Source of the DNA: Pseudomonas bananamidigenes
GTDB lineage: Bacteria > Pseudomonadota > Gammaproteobacteria > Pseudomonadales > Pseudomonadaceae
Assembly (NCBI RefSeq): GCF_001679645.1
Contig: NZ_LRUN01000023.1
Coordinates: forward strand, 103,205 to 167,204
Direction of reading: 5' to 3'
Length of the DNA: 64,000 nt
Position numbers and translations under genes: made by a program. The notes under the pieces are model-generated. The model did not search any database, had not been told where the DNA came from, and saw only the letters and a list, made by a program, of their open reading frames with translations. Shown in pieces: positions 1 to 9,712 of the stretch (positions are counted from its first letter, which is position 1; every line of letters starts with the position of its first letter).

Positions 1-407
1 CCGGTGCGCTGGCGGTGATCGTGCCGAAAGACAAGTCGGCGACCCTGACGCCGGTCGTGCGCAAGGTGGCTTGCGGCGCGGCGGAGGTGATACCGCTGGT
101 GGCCGTGACCAACCTCGCGCGTACCCTGGAAAAACTCCAGCAGCGCGGCCTGTGGATTGTCGGTACGGCGGGTGAGGCCGAGGTCAGTCTCTATGACCAG
201 GACCTGACCGGCCCGACCATCCTGATCATGGGCGCCGAGGGCAAGGGCATGCGTCGTCTGACCCGTGAGCATTGCGACTACCTGGTGCACCTGCCGATGA
301 CCGGCAGCGTCAGCAGTCTCAACGTATCGGTTGCGACCGGCGTGTGCCTGTTCGAGGCCCAGCGCCAGCGCGGGGCCAAGGCCAAGGCTGCTGCCAAAAA
401 GGCTTAA
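1..407 (+). CDS. rlmB: 23S rRNA (guanosine-2'-O-)-methyltransferase RlmB, 3' part
   Basis: C-terminal part of a SpoU/TrmH-family methyltransferase; the gene enters from the left edge and is open in frame from base 3. The product methylates the 2'-OH of a conserved guanosine in 23S rRNA using S-adenosylmethionine. The visible part carries the SpoU knot motifs: AVIVPKD near the edge, [11 protein letters not shown] in the middle and [15 protein letters not shown] near the end, which form the trefoil-knot SAM site and dimer interface. The Ala/Lys-rich tail is typical of Pseudomonas copies. In related genomes rlmB follows rnr and precedes rpsF, which fits here. Only the N-terminal substrate-binding domain is missing, through window truncation. 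Confidence 0.93.
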   Translation, partial: GALAVIVPKDKSATLTPVVRKVACGAAEVIPLVAVTNLARTLEKLQQRGLWIVGTAGEAEVSLYDQDLTGPTILIMGAEGKGMRRLTREHCDYLVHLPMTGSVSSLNVSVATGVCLFEAQRQRGAKAKAAAKKA

Positions 408-427
408 GCCTCACGCAGTCCAAAATG

Positions 428-513
428 AGGGAGCGAGCCTGCTCGCGATAGCGGAGTTACATTCAGCATCATTGTTGAGTGTTTCTCCCAATCGCGAGCA
501 GGCTCGCTCCCAC
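428..513. repeat. REPIN (two inverted REP palindromes)
   Basis: Two REP sequences in inverted orientation, GGGAGCGAGCCTGCTCGCGA on the left and its reverse complement on the right, separated by about 40 bases. Each arm is itself an imperfect palindrome. It sits between rlmB and the rpsF promoter, where the transcript could fold into a long hairpin that stabilises or terminates the rlmB mRNA. Confidence 0.9.
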
Positions 514-566
514 AGTGTTTTCTGGTGTGGCAGAAAGCGTGGCTGTTCAAATAATCACCAATTGCC

Positions 567-595
567 TTGCGCCTCTTCTGTCCCTTCTCTACAAT
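567..595 (+). promoter_or_regulatory. Probable sigma-70 promoter of the rpsF operon
   Basis: A TTGCGC -35 element (567-572) and a TACAAT -10 element (590-595) are separated by 17 bases. Transcription would start near 602, leaving a leader of about 110 bases before rpsF. The leader ends with CCCGTAAGGAG just before the start codon. In many bacteria rpsF leaders bind the S6:S18 complex for autoregulation through a CCG-containing element; whether this leader does so is inference. Confidence 0.5.
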
Positions 596-713
596 TGCGC
601 CCCTTGCTGTGACGGCAGGCACCCATGTGCCCCGTGCCGGCAAGTCCATAAGTGTCATTCACTCCTTGTCTGACCGTTTTTGAGCGGCAGGCTACAACCC
701 GTAAGGAGCATTC

Positions 714-1142
714 ATGCGTCATTACGAAATCATCTTTCTGGTCCACCCTGACCAGAGCGAGCAAGTCGGCGGCATGGTTGAGCGTTACACCAAGCTGATC
801 GAAGAAGACGGCGGCAAAATCCACCGTCTGGAAGACTGGGGCCGTCGTCAACTGGCCTACGCAATCAACAATGTTCACAAGGCTCACTACGTGATGCTGA
901 ACGTTGAGTGCACCGGCAAGGCCCTGGCCGAGCTGGAAGACAACTTCCGCTACAACGATGCTGTGATCCGTAACCTGGTCATCCGTCGCGACGAAGCCAT
1001 CACTGGCCAGTCCGAGATGCTCAAGGCTGAAGAAAACCGCAGTGAGCGCCGTGAGCGTCGCGAGCGTCCTGAGCACGATGGCAGCGCCGATGGCGATGAC
1101 AGCGATAGCGACAGCGACAACAGCGATAACGCTGACGAGTAA
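714..1142 (+). CDS. rpsF: 30S ribosomal protein S6
   Basis: S6 binds 16S rRNA with S18 in the platform of the small subunit. The 142-residue product begins [18 protein letters not shown] and contains the characteristic [11 protein letters not shown] segment. The C-terminal 35 residues are an acidic Asp/Ser/Glu-rich tail, which in gammaproteobacteria is the site of RimK glutamate addition; here the tail has alternating Asp-Ser repeats before a final DE. A strong Shine-Dalgarno (TAAGGAG) lies 7 bases upstream. First gene of the rpsF-rpsR-membrane protein-rplI operon. Confidence 0.98.
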   Translation: MRHYEIIFLVHPDQSEQVGGMVERYTKLIEEDGGKIHRLEDWGRRQLAYAINNVHKAHYVMLNVECTGKALAELEDNFRYNDAVIRNLVIRRDEAITGQSEMLKAEENRSERRERRERPEHDGSADGDDSDSDSDNSDNADE

Positions 1143-1170
1143 TCCACGGACCTTTTAAGGAGCCTATCAA

Positions 1171-1401
1171 ATGGCACGTTTCTTCCGTCGTCGTAAATTC
1201 TGCCGCTTCACCGCTGAAGACGTGAAGGAGATCGACTACAAAGATCTCAACACTCTGAAAGCTTACGTATCCGAGACCGGCAAAATCGTTCCAAGCCGTA
1301 TCACCGGTACCAAAGCTCGTTATCAGCGTCAGCTGGCCACCGCTATCAAGCGCGCCCGCTTCCTGGCCCTGCTGGCCTACACCGACAGCCACGGCCGCTG
1401 A
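1171..1401 (+). CDS. rpsR: 30S ribosomal protein S18
   Basis: 76-residue basic protein of the 30S platform, partner of S6. It starts [16 protein letters not shown] and contains the family signature around [20 protein letters not shown]. It lies 28 bases after rpsF with its own AAGGAG ribosome binding site. Length and sequence are typical. Confidence 0.98.
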
Positions 1402-1437
1402 GACCGGGTAGTCGACAAGAAGTAAAGGATCGAATGC

Positions 1438-2328
1438 ATGCGTGCCTTGGCTGAATTCATCATGCGGGGGCGTATGCAGGCCACGCTGGTCGTGGCCGGA
1501 TCTGCGGCGTTGCCGCTGTTGTTCTGGTTGAGTGCCGCTGCAGGTTGCCTTGTGCTTCTGCGGCGCGGTTCGGACGCCTTGAGCGTCCTGGGTGTGGGCG
1601 TGTTGTCGGCGTTAGTTAGCTGGCACTACCTGAAGGACCCGACAGCACTGATCGTGTTGCTCGGGGCTTGCGGTCTGGCGCTGGTTTTACGCGCCGGACA
1701 CACCTGGAATCGCGTGCTGCTGGTCAGCGTGGCCGTGGGATTGTTGATTGCCGTGAGTCTGGGGACCGTGTTCGGTTCCTTCACCGAAGCGCTGGCGCAG
1801 ACGTTTGAACAAGTCCTGCCGCTGGCAATGGGTGAGGTCTACGAGAAATTCTCGGCAGACCAGAAAGCGATTCTCACGGGGTTGGCGGTTCCTCTGTCGA
1901 TCATTTCGACAGCACTGTCGTTGCAGGTTTTTAGCGTGCTGTGCCTGATTCTTGGGCGCTATTGGCAGGCGTTGTTGTATAACCCCGGCGGTTTCGGTCG
2001 CGAGTTTCGCGCCATCCGACTGCCGAAAGGCGTTGCGCTGTCGCTTCTGGCCGTCATGTGTGTGGCACCGTTCTTCGGTCTGCATGCACTGGTCCTGATG
2101 CCGTTGTGCAGCGTACCGCTGTTCTTCGCCGGTCTGGCCCTGGTTCACGGGCTGGTGGCGCAGAAACGGTTGGCCGGCTTCTGGCTGGTGGGGATATACG
2201 TCACGCTCGTGCCTTTCATGCACTTGCTCGGTCCGTTGCTTGTGGTTCTGGCCATTGTCGACAGCCTGATTGATTTTCGCGGTCGTCACGTGTCGAAAGA
2301 CATCGATAACGCGAACGGTGAAGGTTAA
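1438..2328 (+). CDS. Multi-pass inner-membrane protein (DUF2232-like) in the ribosomal operon
   Basis: 296-residue hydrophobic protein with about eight predicted transmembrane segments spread over the whole length, and a short charged cytoplasmic C-terminus. It resembles the DUF2232 (YybS-like) proteins that in Pseudomonas occupy this position between rpsR and rplI. It is cotranscribed with flanking ribosomal genes (gaps of about 36 and 21 bases). No catalytic motif is visible and the function is unknown. Family assignment comes from context and general composition, so it is less certain than the neighbours. Confidence 0.75.
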   Translation: MRALAEFIMRGRMQATLVVAGSAALPLLFWLSAAAGCLVLLRRGSDALSVLGVGVLSALVSWHYLKDPTALIVLLGACGLALVLRAGHTWNRVLLVSVAVGLLIAVSLGTVFGSFTEALAQTFEQVLPLAMGEVYEKFSADQKAILTGLAVPLSIISTALSLQVFSVLCLILGRYWQALLYNPGGFGREFRAIRLPKGVALSLLAVMCVAPFFGLHALVLMPLCSVPLFFAGLALVHGLVAQKRLAGFWLVGIYVTLVPFMHLLGPLLVVLAIVDSLIDFRGRHVSKDIDNANGEG

Positions 2329-2349
2329 AAGTTAAGAGGTTAATACCAA

Positions 2350-2796
2350 ATGGAACTGATCCTGCTGGAAAAAATCGCCAACCTGGGCAACCTGGGCGAC
2401 AAAGTAAAGGTTAAGGCCGGCTACGGTCGTAACTACCTGCTGCCTTTCGGCAAAGCCACCGCTGCGACCGCTGCCAACCTGGCTGCGTTCGAAGAGCGTC
2501 GCGCTGAGCTGGAAAAAGCCGCTGCCGAGCGTAAAGCATCGGCTGAAAGCCGCGCTGCCCAACTGGCCGAGCTGGAAGTGACCATCACTGCCACCGCTGG
2601 CGACGAAGGCAAGCTGTTCGGTTCGATCGGTACTCACGACATCGCTGACGCACTGACCGCCTCCGGCGTTGAAGTGGCGAAAAGCGAAGTTCGTCTGCCG
2701 AACGGCACCATCCGCAACGTGGGTGAATTCGACGTAGCCGTGCACCTGCACGCTGAAGTCGAAGCTACCGTACGCGTTGTCGTTGTAGCTGCTTAA
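2350..2796 (+). CDS. rplI: 50S ribosomal protein L9
   Basis: 148-residue L9 of the large subunit. The N-terminal domain has the signature [20 protein letters not shown] and the [11 protein letters not shown] segment that binds 23S rRNA; a long Glu/Ala/Lys-rich connecting helix follows, then the C-terminal domain with [16 protein letters not shown]. An AAGAGG ribosome binding site lies 13 bases upstream. It ends the operon, followed by a strong terminator. Confidence 0.98.
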   Translation: MELILLEKIANLGNLGDKVKVKAGYGRNYLLPFGKATAATAANLAAFEERRAELEKAAAERKASAESRAAQLAELEVTITATAGDEGKLFGSIGTHDIADALTASGVEVAKSEVRLPNGTIRNVGEFDVAVHLHAEVEATVRVVVVAA

Positions 2797-2842
2797 GCAA
2801 CACCTGATCGGCTGGCGGCTTGCCCGTCAGGCGGTTAACATC

Positions 2843-2880
2843 GGGCACGATCCTGTTTACAGGTCGTGCCCTTTGTCTTT
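2843..2880 (+). terminator. Rho-independent terminator after rplI
   Basis: GGGCACGA (2843-2850) pairs with TCGTGCCC (2864-2871), and the interior CCTGT/ACAGG extends the stem with one bulged base. A T-rich tail (TTTGTCTTT) follows. It closes the ribosomal protein operon. Confidence 0.8.
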
Positions 2881-2917
2881 CTGCAAACCGTGCTTTTCCT
2901 GAATAAAACAAGTGGCC

Positions 2918-4315
2918 ATGAACGAAATCTCCGCTCCTGAGCAATACGATCTGCAAACCGCTGCCCTGAAGGTGCCGCCGCACTCCATCGAGGCCGAACA
3001 GGCTGTGCTCGGTGGTCTGATGCTGGACAACAACGCCTGGGAACGCGTGCTCGATCAGGTCTCCGACGGTGATTTCTACCGGCATGACCACCGCCTGATT
3101 TTCCGTGCGATCGCCAAACTGGCCGATCAGAACTCGCCGATCGACGTCGTGACCCTGGCCGAACAACTGGACAAGGAAGGTCAGACCTCGCAAGTCGGCG
3201 GCCTCGGTTACCTTGGCGAACTGGCAAAAAACACACCGTCCGTCGCCAACATCAAGGCTTATGCGCAGATCGTCCGTCAGCGTGCGACATTGCGCCAGTT
3301 GATCGGCATCAGTAACGATATTGCCGATGCCGCCTTCAACCCCGAGGGGCGTACCGCCGAAGAGATCCTCGACGAAGCCGAACGGCAGATCTTCCAGATC
3401 GCCGAGGCGCGTCCGAAAACCGGCGGCCCGGTGGGGGTCAATGACCTGCTCACAAAGGCGATCGATCGTATCGATACGCTGTTCAACACCTCGGATGCGA
3501 TCACCGGCCTGTCCACCGGCTACACCGACCTCGACGAGAAGACCAGCGGCCTGCAACCGGCCGACCTGATCATCGTTGCCGGTCGTCCGTCGATGGGCAA
3601 GACCACCTTCGCGATGAACCTGGTGGAGAACGCCGTACTGCGCAGCGACAAGGCCGTGCTGGTGTACTCGCTCGAGATGCCAGGCGAATCGCTGATCATG
3701 CGTATGCTGTCGTCCCTCGGACGCATCGACCAGACCAAGGTGCGTTCCGGCCAACTGGAAGATGACGACTGGCCACGCCTGACCTCGGCGGTGAACCTGC
3801 TCAACGACCGCAAGCTGTTCATCGATGACACCGCGGGCATCAGCCCGTCGGAAATGCGTGCACGGACCCGACGTCTGGTGCGCGAGCACGGTGACATCGC
3901 CCTGATCATGATCGACTACCTGCAGTTGATGCAGATCCCGGGCTCCAGCGGTGACAACCGGACCAACGAAATTTCCGAGATCTCCCGCTCCCTGAAAGCC
4001 CTGGCCAAGGAATTCAACTGCCCGGTGGTTGCCCTGTCGCAGCTCAACCGCTCCCTGGAGCAGCGCCCGAACAAGCGTCCGGTGAACTCCGACTTGCGGG
4101 AATCCGGAGCGATCGAGCAGGACGCCGACGTCATCATGTTCGTGTATCGGGACGAGGTGTATCACCCGGAAACCGAACACAAAGGCATCGCCGAAATCAT
4201 CATCGGCAAACAGCGGAACGGCCCGATCGGCTTCATTCGCCTGGCCTTCATCGGCAAGTACACGCGCTTCGAAAACCTTGCACCGGGCAGCTATAACTTC
4301 GACGATGATGAATAG
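2918..4315 (+). CDS. dnaB: Replicative DNA helicase DnaB
   Basis: Hexameric 5'-3' helicase that unwinds the replication fork. The chosen ATG gives 465 residues beginning MNEISAPEQ; a GTG two codons upstream is in frame but less likely. The N-terminal DnaB domain (about 20-120) contains PPHSIEAEQAVLGGLMLDN. The RecA-like C-terminal domain has the Walker A GRPSMGKTT around residue 225, Walker B LIMIDYLQLM, and the QLNRSLEQRPNKRP and SGAIEQDADVI segments. The Shine-Dalgarno is weak. It ends only 6 bases from the stop codon of the convergent 879-codon gene, leaving no room for a terminator. Confidence 0.98.
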   Translation: MNEISAPEQYDLQTAALKVPPHSIEAEQAVLGGLMLDNNAWERVLDQVSDGDFYRHDHRLIFRAIAKLADQNSPIDVVTLAEQLDKEGQTSQVGGLGYLGELAKNTPSVANIKAYAQIVRQRATLRQLIGISNDIADAAFNPEGRTAEEILDEAERQIFQIAEARPKTGGPVGVNDLLTKAIDRIDTLFNTSDAITGLSTGYTDLDEKTSGLQPADLIIVAGRPSMGKTTFAMNLVENAVLRSDKAVLVYSLEMPGESLIMRMLSSLGRIDQTKVRSGQLEDDDWPRLTSAVNLLNDRKLFIDDTAGISPSEMRARTRRLVREHGDIALIMIDYLQLMQIPGSSGDNRTNEISEISRSLKALAKEFNCPVVALSQLNRSLEQRPNKRPVNSDLRESGAIEQDADVIMFVYRDEVYHPETEHKGIAEIIIGKQRNGPIGFIRLAFIGKYTRFENLAPGSYNFDDDE

Positions 4316-4321
4316 CGCGAT

Positions 4322-6961
4322 TCATGCCAGGTGATCGAACAGTTTCTGGGCGACCCGCGGACTGATGAGCTCCCGCCAGATCCTCTGGTGGGGCCGACCT
4401 GCCTGTTCTTCGCGCTGTTGAAACGCGCTGCCGAGCTTGCCTTGTTCCAGGGTCTTCATGTGTGCCCCCTTGAGTGTGTAGTCCAGCGCCTGGCGGTCTT
4501 GCCTGTCATAGTGAAAGTGCGCCTCCCATAACGGCGCGTTGTCCGAGCGGTCATTGATCGAGTAGACATCGAGGAACGACTTGTCTCTTCCCTTGCCCGT
4601 TTGTCTGCGCTCTACCGTTTTCACTACCTTCAGTTCCGAGTGATCGAGCAGGAAGTTCAGGCGCAGCACATCCAGCACATCCTTGTTTTTGTACATCCGT
4701 ATCAGAATGGATTGCCCTTCGGCATCCATTGACGCAGCGGCGGTTCCGAGGCGGTTGATCAATCCGGTGACCTCGGCATCCTCTGCCGCCCGTTCAGTGG
4801 ATTCCAGACGCTGTGCCAGATCCTTGAGGCGATCCGACTCGGCACCCAGAAATTCGACGATATTGGTCGGGTTGGCTTTGCGGGCTTCCATCAGCCGGGC
4901 CTGGGTAACGTGTTCATTCACCCGCGCCAGGCATTCGGTCGCGTTGCGCATGAGTTGCGGTCTGGGCGCCGGAGCGCTGGCAGGGCGGATGCGTCGCCAT
5001 TCATTCCGGATTTTCTGGTAACGCTGGGGTGGCGCATCCGGCTTGAAAAGATCGGGAACCTCGAGCGTCACGCTGCCGTCCGCTGCGGTGTCCTTCACTC
5101 CGACCAGTACCCGATAAGTACCATGATGGCGTGTCCGGAACAGTTTTCGCGGGGCGGCTGCCTCGGCGGCTCCGGAAGACTGCTCCGGGAAAAAATCGAA
5201 ATCGATATCCTGATCGTAGTGAGGCAATTGGCTGTTACTGTCGATCTGCTCATGGATTTCGTTCAGGCGGTTGTCGATTTTCGATACAAACCTGTCCAGC
5301 AGGGACAACGCCTGGCTGACATATGCGGCTTTTGCCGGAGTCGCTGAACTATCCAGAGTTTCGAAGGCAAGAGTTTCGAAGGCAAGAGATTCGAAGGCCA
5401 GAGATTCGAAGGCCAGAGATTCGAACGCCGCTCTGTCACTCCTGATGTTTTCCAGCGTCAATTGCAGTGCCAGCGGTTCGGAGTAGCCTGAGACTTCGTG
5501 CAGATCCTTTTTCAGCAGGTGCAGGGCCATTGCACTGCGCATGCCGAAAGGCGGCGGATTTTCGGGGTCGTCGGAAATCAGGCGCAGACAGATGTTGTAT
5601 TGGCTGGAATAAATCTGGTCTGCGGTGGGTACGCCACGGTTCAGCTCATCCAGTTCGGATGTCGCACTGCGGTCGGCTTTGCGAATCTGCTCCATCACGT
5701 CCTGACGATCGTCCATGATCTTCAGCTTTTTATTGAGATGGGCGAAATTGCTCTTCAGCGACTCCACCGTGATTGCATGCACGGTCGGATAGACCCTGCG
5801 ATCCATTACGGCGATCAGCTTGTTGAAGTAGTCGATTCTGTTCAACTGAAGGGTATGCAGTTCGCTTTTGTAGAGCCCGCCGGCCTTCAACAGGATCAAC
5901 CAGTCCTTGTTGTCGATCAGTGACTTGAAGTATTCGGCCTGCATTCTTGTGTGCTTGATGATATGCACTTCAAGTTTGATCAGCGCCTCTTTCTCGGCCT
6001 GGCTTCCCTCCGGAAGATCTCGGGCGCCGTCCCAGAGTTCTCCATAACGCCTGTTGGAGGCGGCCAAGGCTTCGAAGGCGTTTCTGATGGGCTCATATCG
6101 CAGAAACAAATAGGCTTTGTTGTCCTGGGTCTGTGCAGTGCGGCGCATGCCTCCCTTGAGTCCATCAAGACTTGTGGTCCAGATCCCTTCGGCATTGCGG
6201 GTGATGGCCAGCGTTTCGCCGGCCCGGCTGGCGCGATAGATGTTTTCGCGATCGCCGGCGACCGGGTCTTTCGGATTGACGATGCGCCAGACCTTGCGTT
6301 CGGAAGAGGAAGCGTCAACGTCGTGCATCACCTGATGGGCATGATTCTCGATGATGACGTAGCGTTTGCCGTCGAAACCATGCAAACCGTCGCTGTCCGG
6401 AGCTGTGCCGGAGAAATCCAGCGTTGTCCTGAAGGTCGTCAGCCGGCCGGCAGAAAGCGGGAGGGCGCTCTCTTCGAAGTCGAACAGCGGGTGCCAACGG
6501 TTGCTGCGGGGGTCATGGAAAAGAATCGGGCCCGAAGGCCGTGATTCACTTCCCAGGCTGGCCCGATAGAGCGCCATCTCGGGATCCAGGCTGATTTGCA
6601 GGATGCTGCCATCATGCATGTCGACGAACAACCGCCCCTTGAACACTCTGAAGCCGCTTGCGTCGGCGGCGGGCAGTCGGGTGCCCGGACTGACCCGATA
6701 GGTTTCCAGTGCAGGTGCTGAGGGTATCGCAGGCGGGGATGAGTGGATTTCGCTGACGTTCAGCGATGGCGCCGCAGAGATTCTGTCGGGATCTGCCCTG
6801 TCCGGGTTTCTGCCCGGTGTCTGGCCGTCGACGAGGCTTTGCGCGGCGGAGCGGATAGCGGGCGAAGTGCCGTGCCGTGGCGGCAGGTCCTGGGCCGATC
6901 GCGAAGGCGGGTTGTGCACTTCGGCGGTGGTCACACCTTTTGACGGTGGTTTTGCAGGCAT
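4322..6961 (-). CDS. Large toxin-like protein of unknown function (879 aa)
   Basis: No enzyme motif is recognised. The first 120 residues are Pro/Ser/Asp-rich and look disordered. Residues about 120-290 hold beta-rich repeats with Gly-x-Leu/Tyr-Phe/Val cores, including KVWRIVNPKDP, much like WRINHPDDP in the middle of the 2347-aa LRR protein at 47984-55027. The C-terminal 550 residues are mostly helical and charged. Near residues 511-535 lies a perfect five-fold pentapeptide repeat (AFESL/AFETL). There is no signal peptide or transmembrane segment. Such architecture recalls the C-terminal parts of Pseudomonas proteins annotated as dermonecrotic-toxin-like, without their N-terminal domain. It stands alone, convergent with dnaB. 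The role as a secreted toxin is inference. Confidence 0.8.
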   Translation of the reverse strand: MPAKPPSKGVTTAEVHNPPSRSAQDLPPRHGTSPAIRSAAQSLVDGQTPGRNPDRADPDRISAAPSLNVSEIHSSPPAIPSAPALETYRVSPGTRLPAADASGFRVFKGRLFVDMHDGSILQISLDPEMALYRASLGSESRPSGPILFHDPRSNRWHPLFDFEESALPLSAGRLTTFRTTLDFSGTAPDSDGLHGFDGKRYVIIENHAHQVMHDVDASSSERKVWRIVNPKDPVAGDRENIYRASRAGETLAITRNAEGIWTTSLDGLKGGMRRTAQTQDNKAYLFLRYEPIRNAFEALAASNRRYGELWDGARDLPEGSQAEKEALIKLEVHIIKHTRMQAEYFKSLIDNKDWLILLKAGGLYKSELHTLQLNRIDYFNKLIAVMDRRVYPTVHAITVESLKSNFAHLNKKLKIMDDRQDVMEQIRKADRSATSELDELNRGVPTADQIYSSQYNICLRLISDDPENPPPFGMRSAMALHLLKKDLHEVSGYSEPLALQLTLENIRSDRAAFESLAFESLAFESLAFETLAFETLDSSATPAKAAYVSQALSLLDRFVSKIDNRLNEIHEQIDSNSQLPHYDQDIDFDFFPEQSSGAAEAAAPRKLFRTRHHGTYRVLVGVKDTAADGSVTLEVPDLFKPDAPPQRYQKIRNEWRRIRPASAPAPRPQLMRNATECLARVNEHVTQARLMEARKANPTNIVEFLGAESDRLKDLAQRLESTERAAEDAEVTGLINRLGTAAASMDAEGQSILIRMYKNKDVLDVLRLNFLLDHSELKVVKTVERRQTGKGRDKSFLDVYSINDRSDNAPLWEAHFHYDRQDRQALDYTLKGAHMKTLEQGKLGSAFQQREEQAGRPHQRIWRELISPRVAQKLFDHLA
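5356..5430 (-). repeat. Five-copy 15-bp tandem repeat inside the 879-aa gene
   Basis: Five adjacent 15-bp units (two GAGTTTCGAAGGCAA, two GAGATTCGAAGGCCA and one diverged copy). Read on the minus strand they encode AFESL or AFETL. Unit length is a multiple of three, so copy-number change keeps the frame. Confidence 0.95.
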
Positions 6962-7122
6962 CTTTATTCATCCTTGAATAAGTTGAAGGGTATCTCTGGG
7001 GGGCCGGTGGGCCGCAGGCGGGCGAAGGGGAGAGAATCCGACCACGGTCGTCGGAATTGGTCAAAATTTGTGCTATATTCCGCGCCCGCGAAATTCAATG
7101 AAAGCCAACACCGGTTATCGAC

Positions 7123-9426
<2,304 letters not shown>

Positions 9427-9450
9427 AACGCACACTTGAGCTGAACAGAA

Positions 9451-9478
9451 CGCCAACCTTCGGGTTGGCGTTTTGCGT
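9451..9478 (+). terminator. Rho-independent terminator after ygiQ
   Basis: Perfect 8-bp stem CGCCAACC/GGTTGGCG with a TTCG tetraloop, followed by TTTTGCGTT. About 230 further bases before the next gene hold no feature I can support beyond a likely promoter region. Confidence 0.88.
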
Positions 9479-9712
9479 TGTGCCTCGCGACATTTGCGTG
9501 CAGGCGTGTCGGCCCCTTTCACTGCGTGCCCGATTTTGGTGCTTTACTGCCTTGAGCACCTCGGGAACGCGCCCGGACCGCCGCATGGCATAAGTCTTGC
9601 GCGCTTTCGAATACGCGCAGGCTCGCTCACAGCCGCAGATGGATTTTTCGTATATCCCGGCGTCATGTGCCTGCGTTAGTCTGACCCCAATCTGCTGGCT
9701 GCCGAGCTTTCC

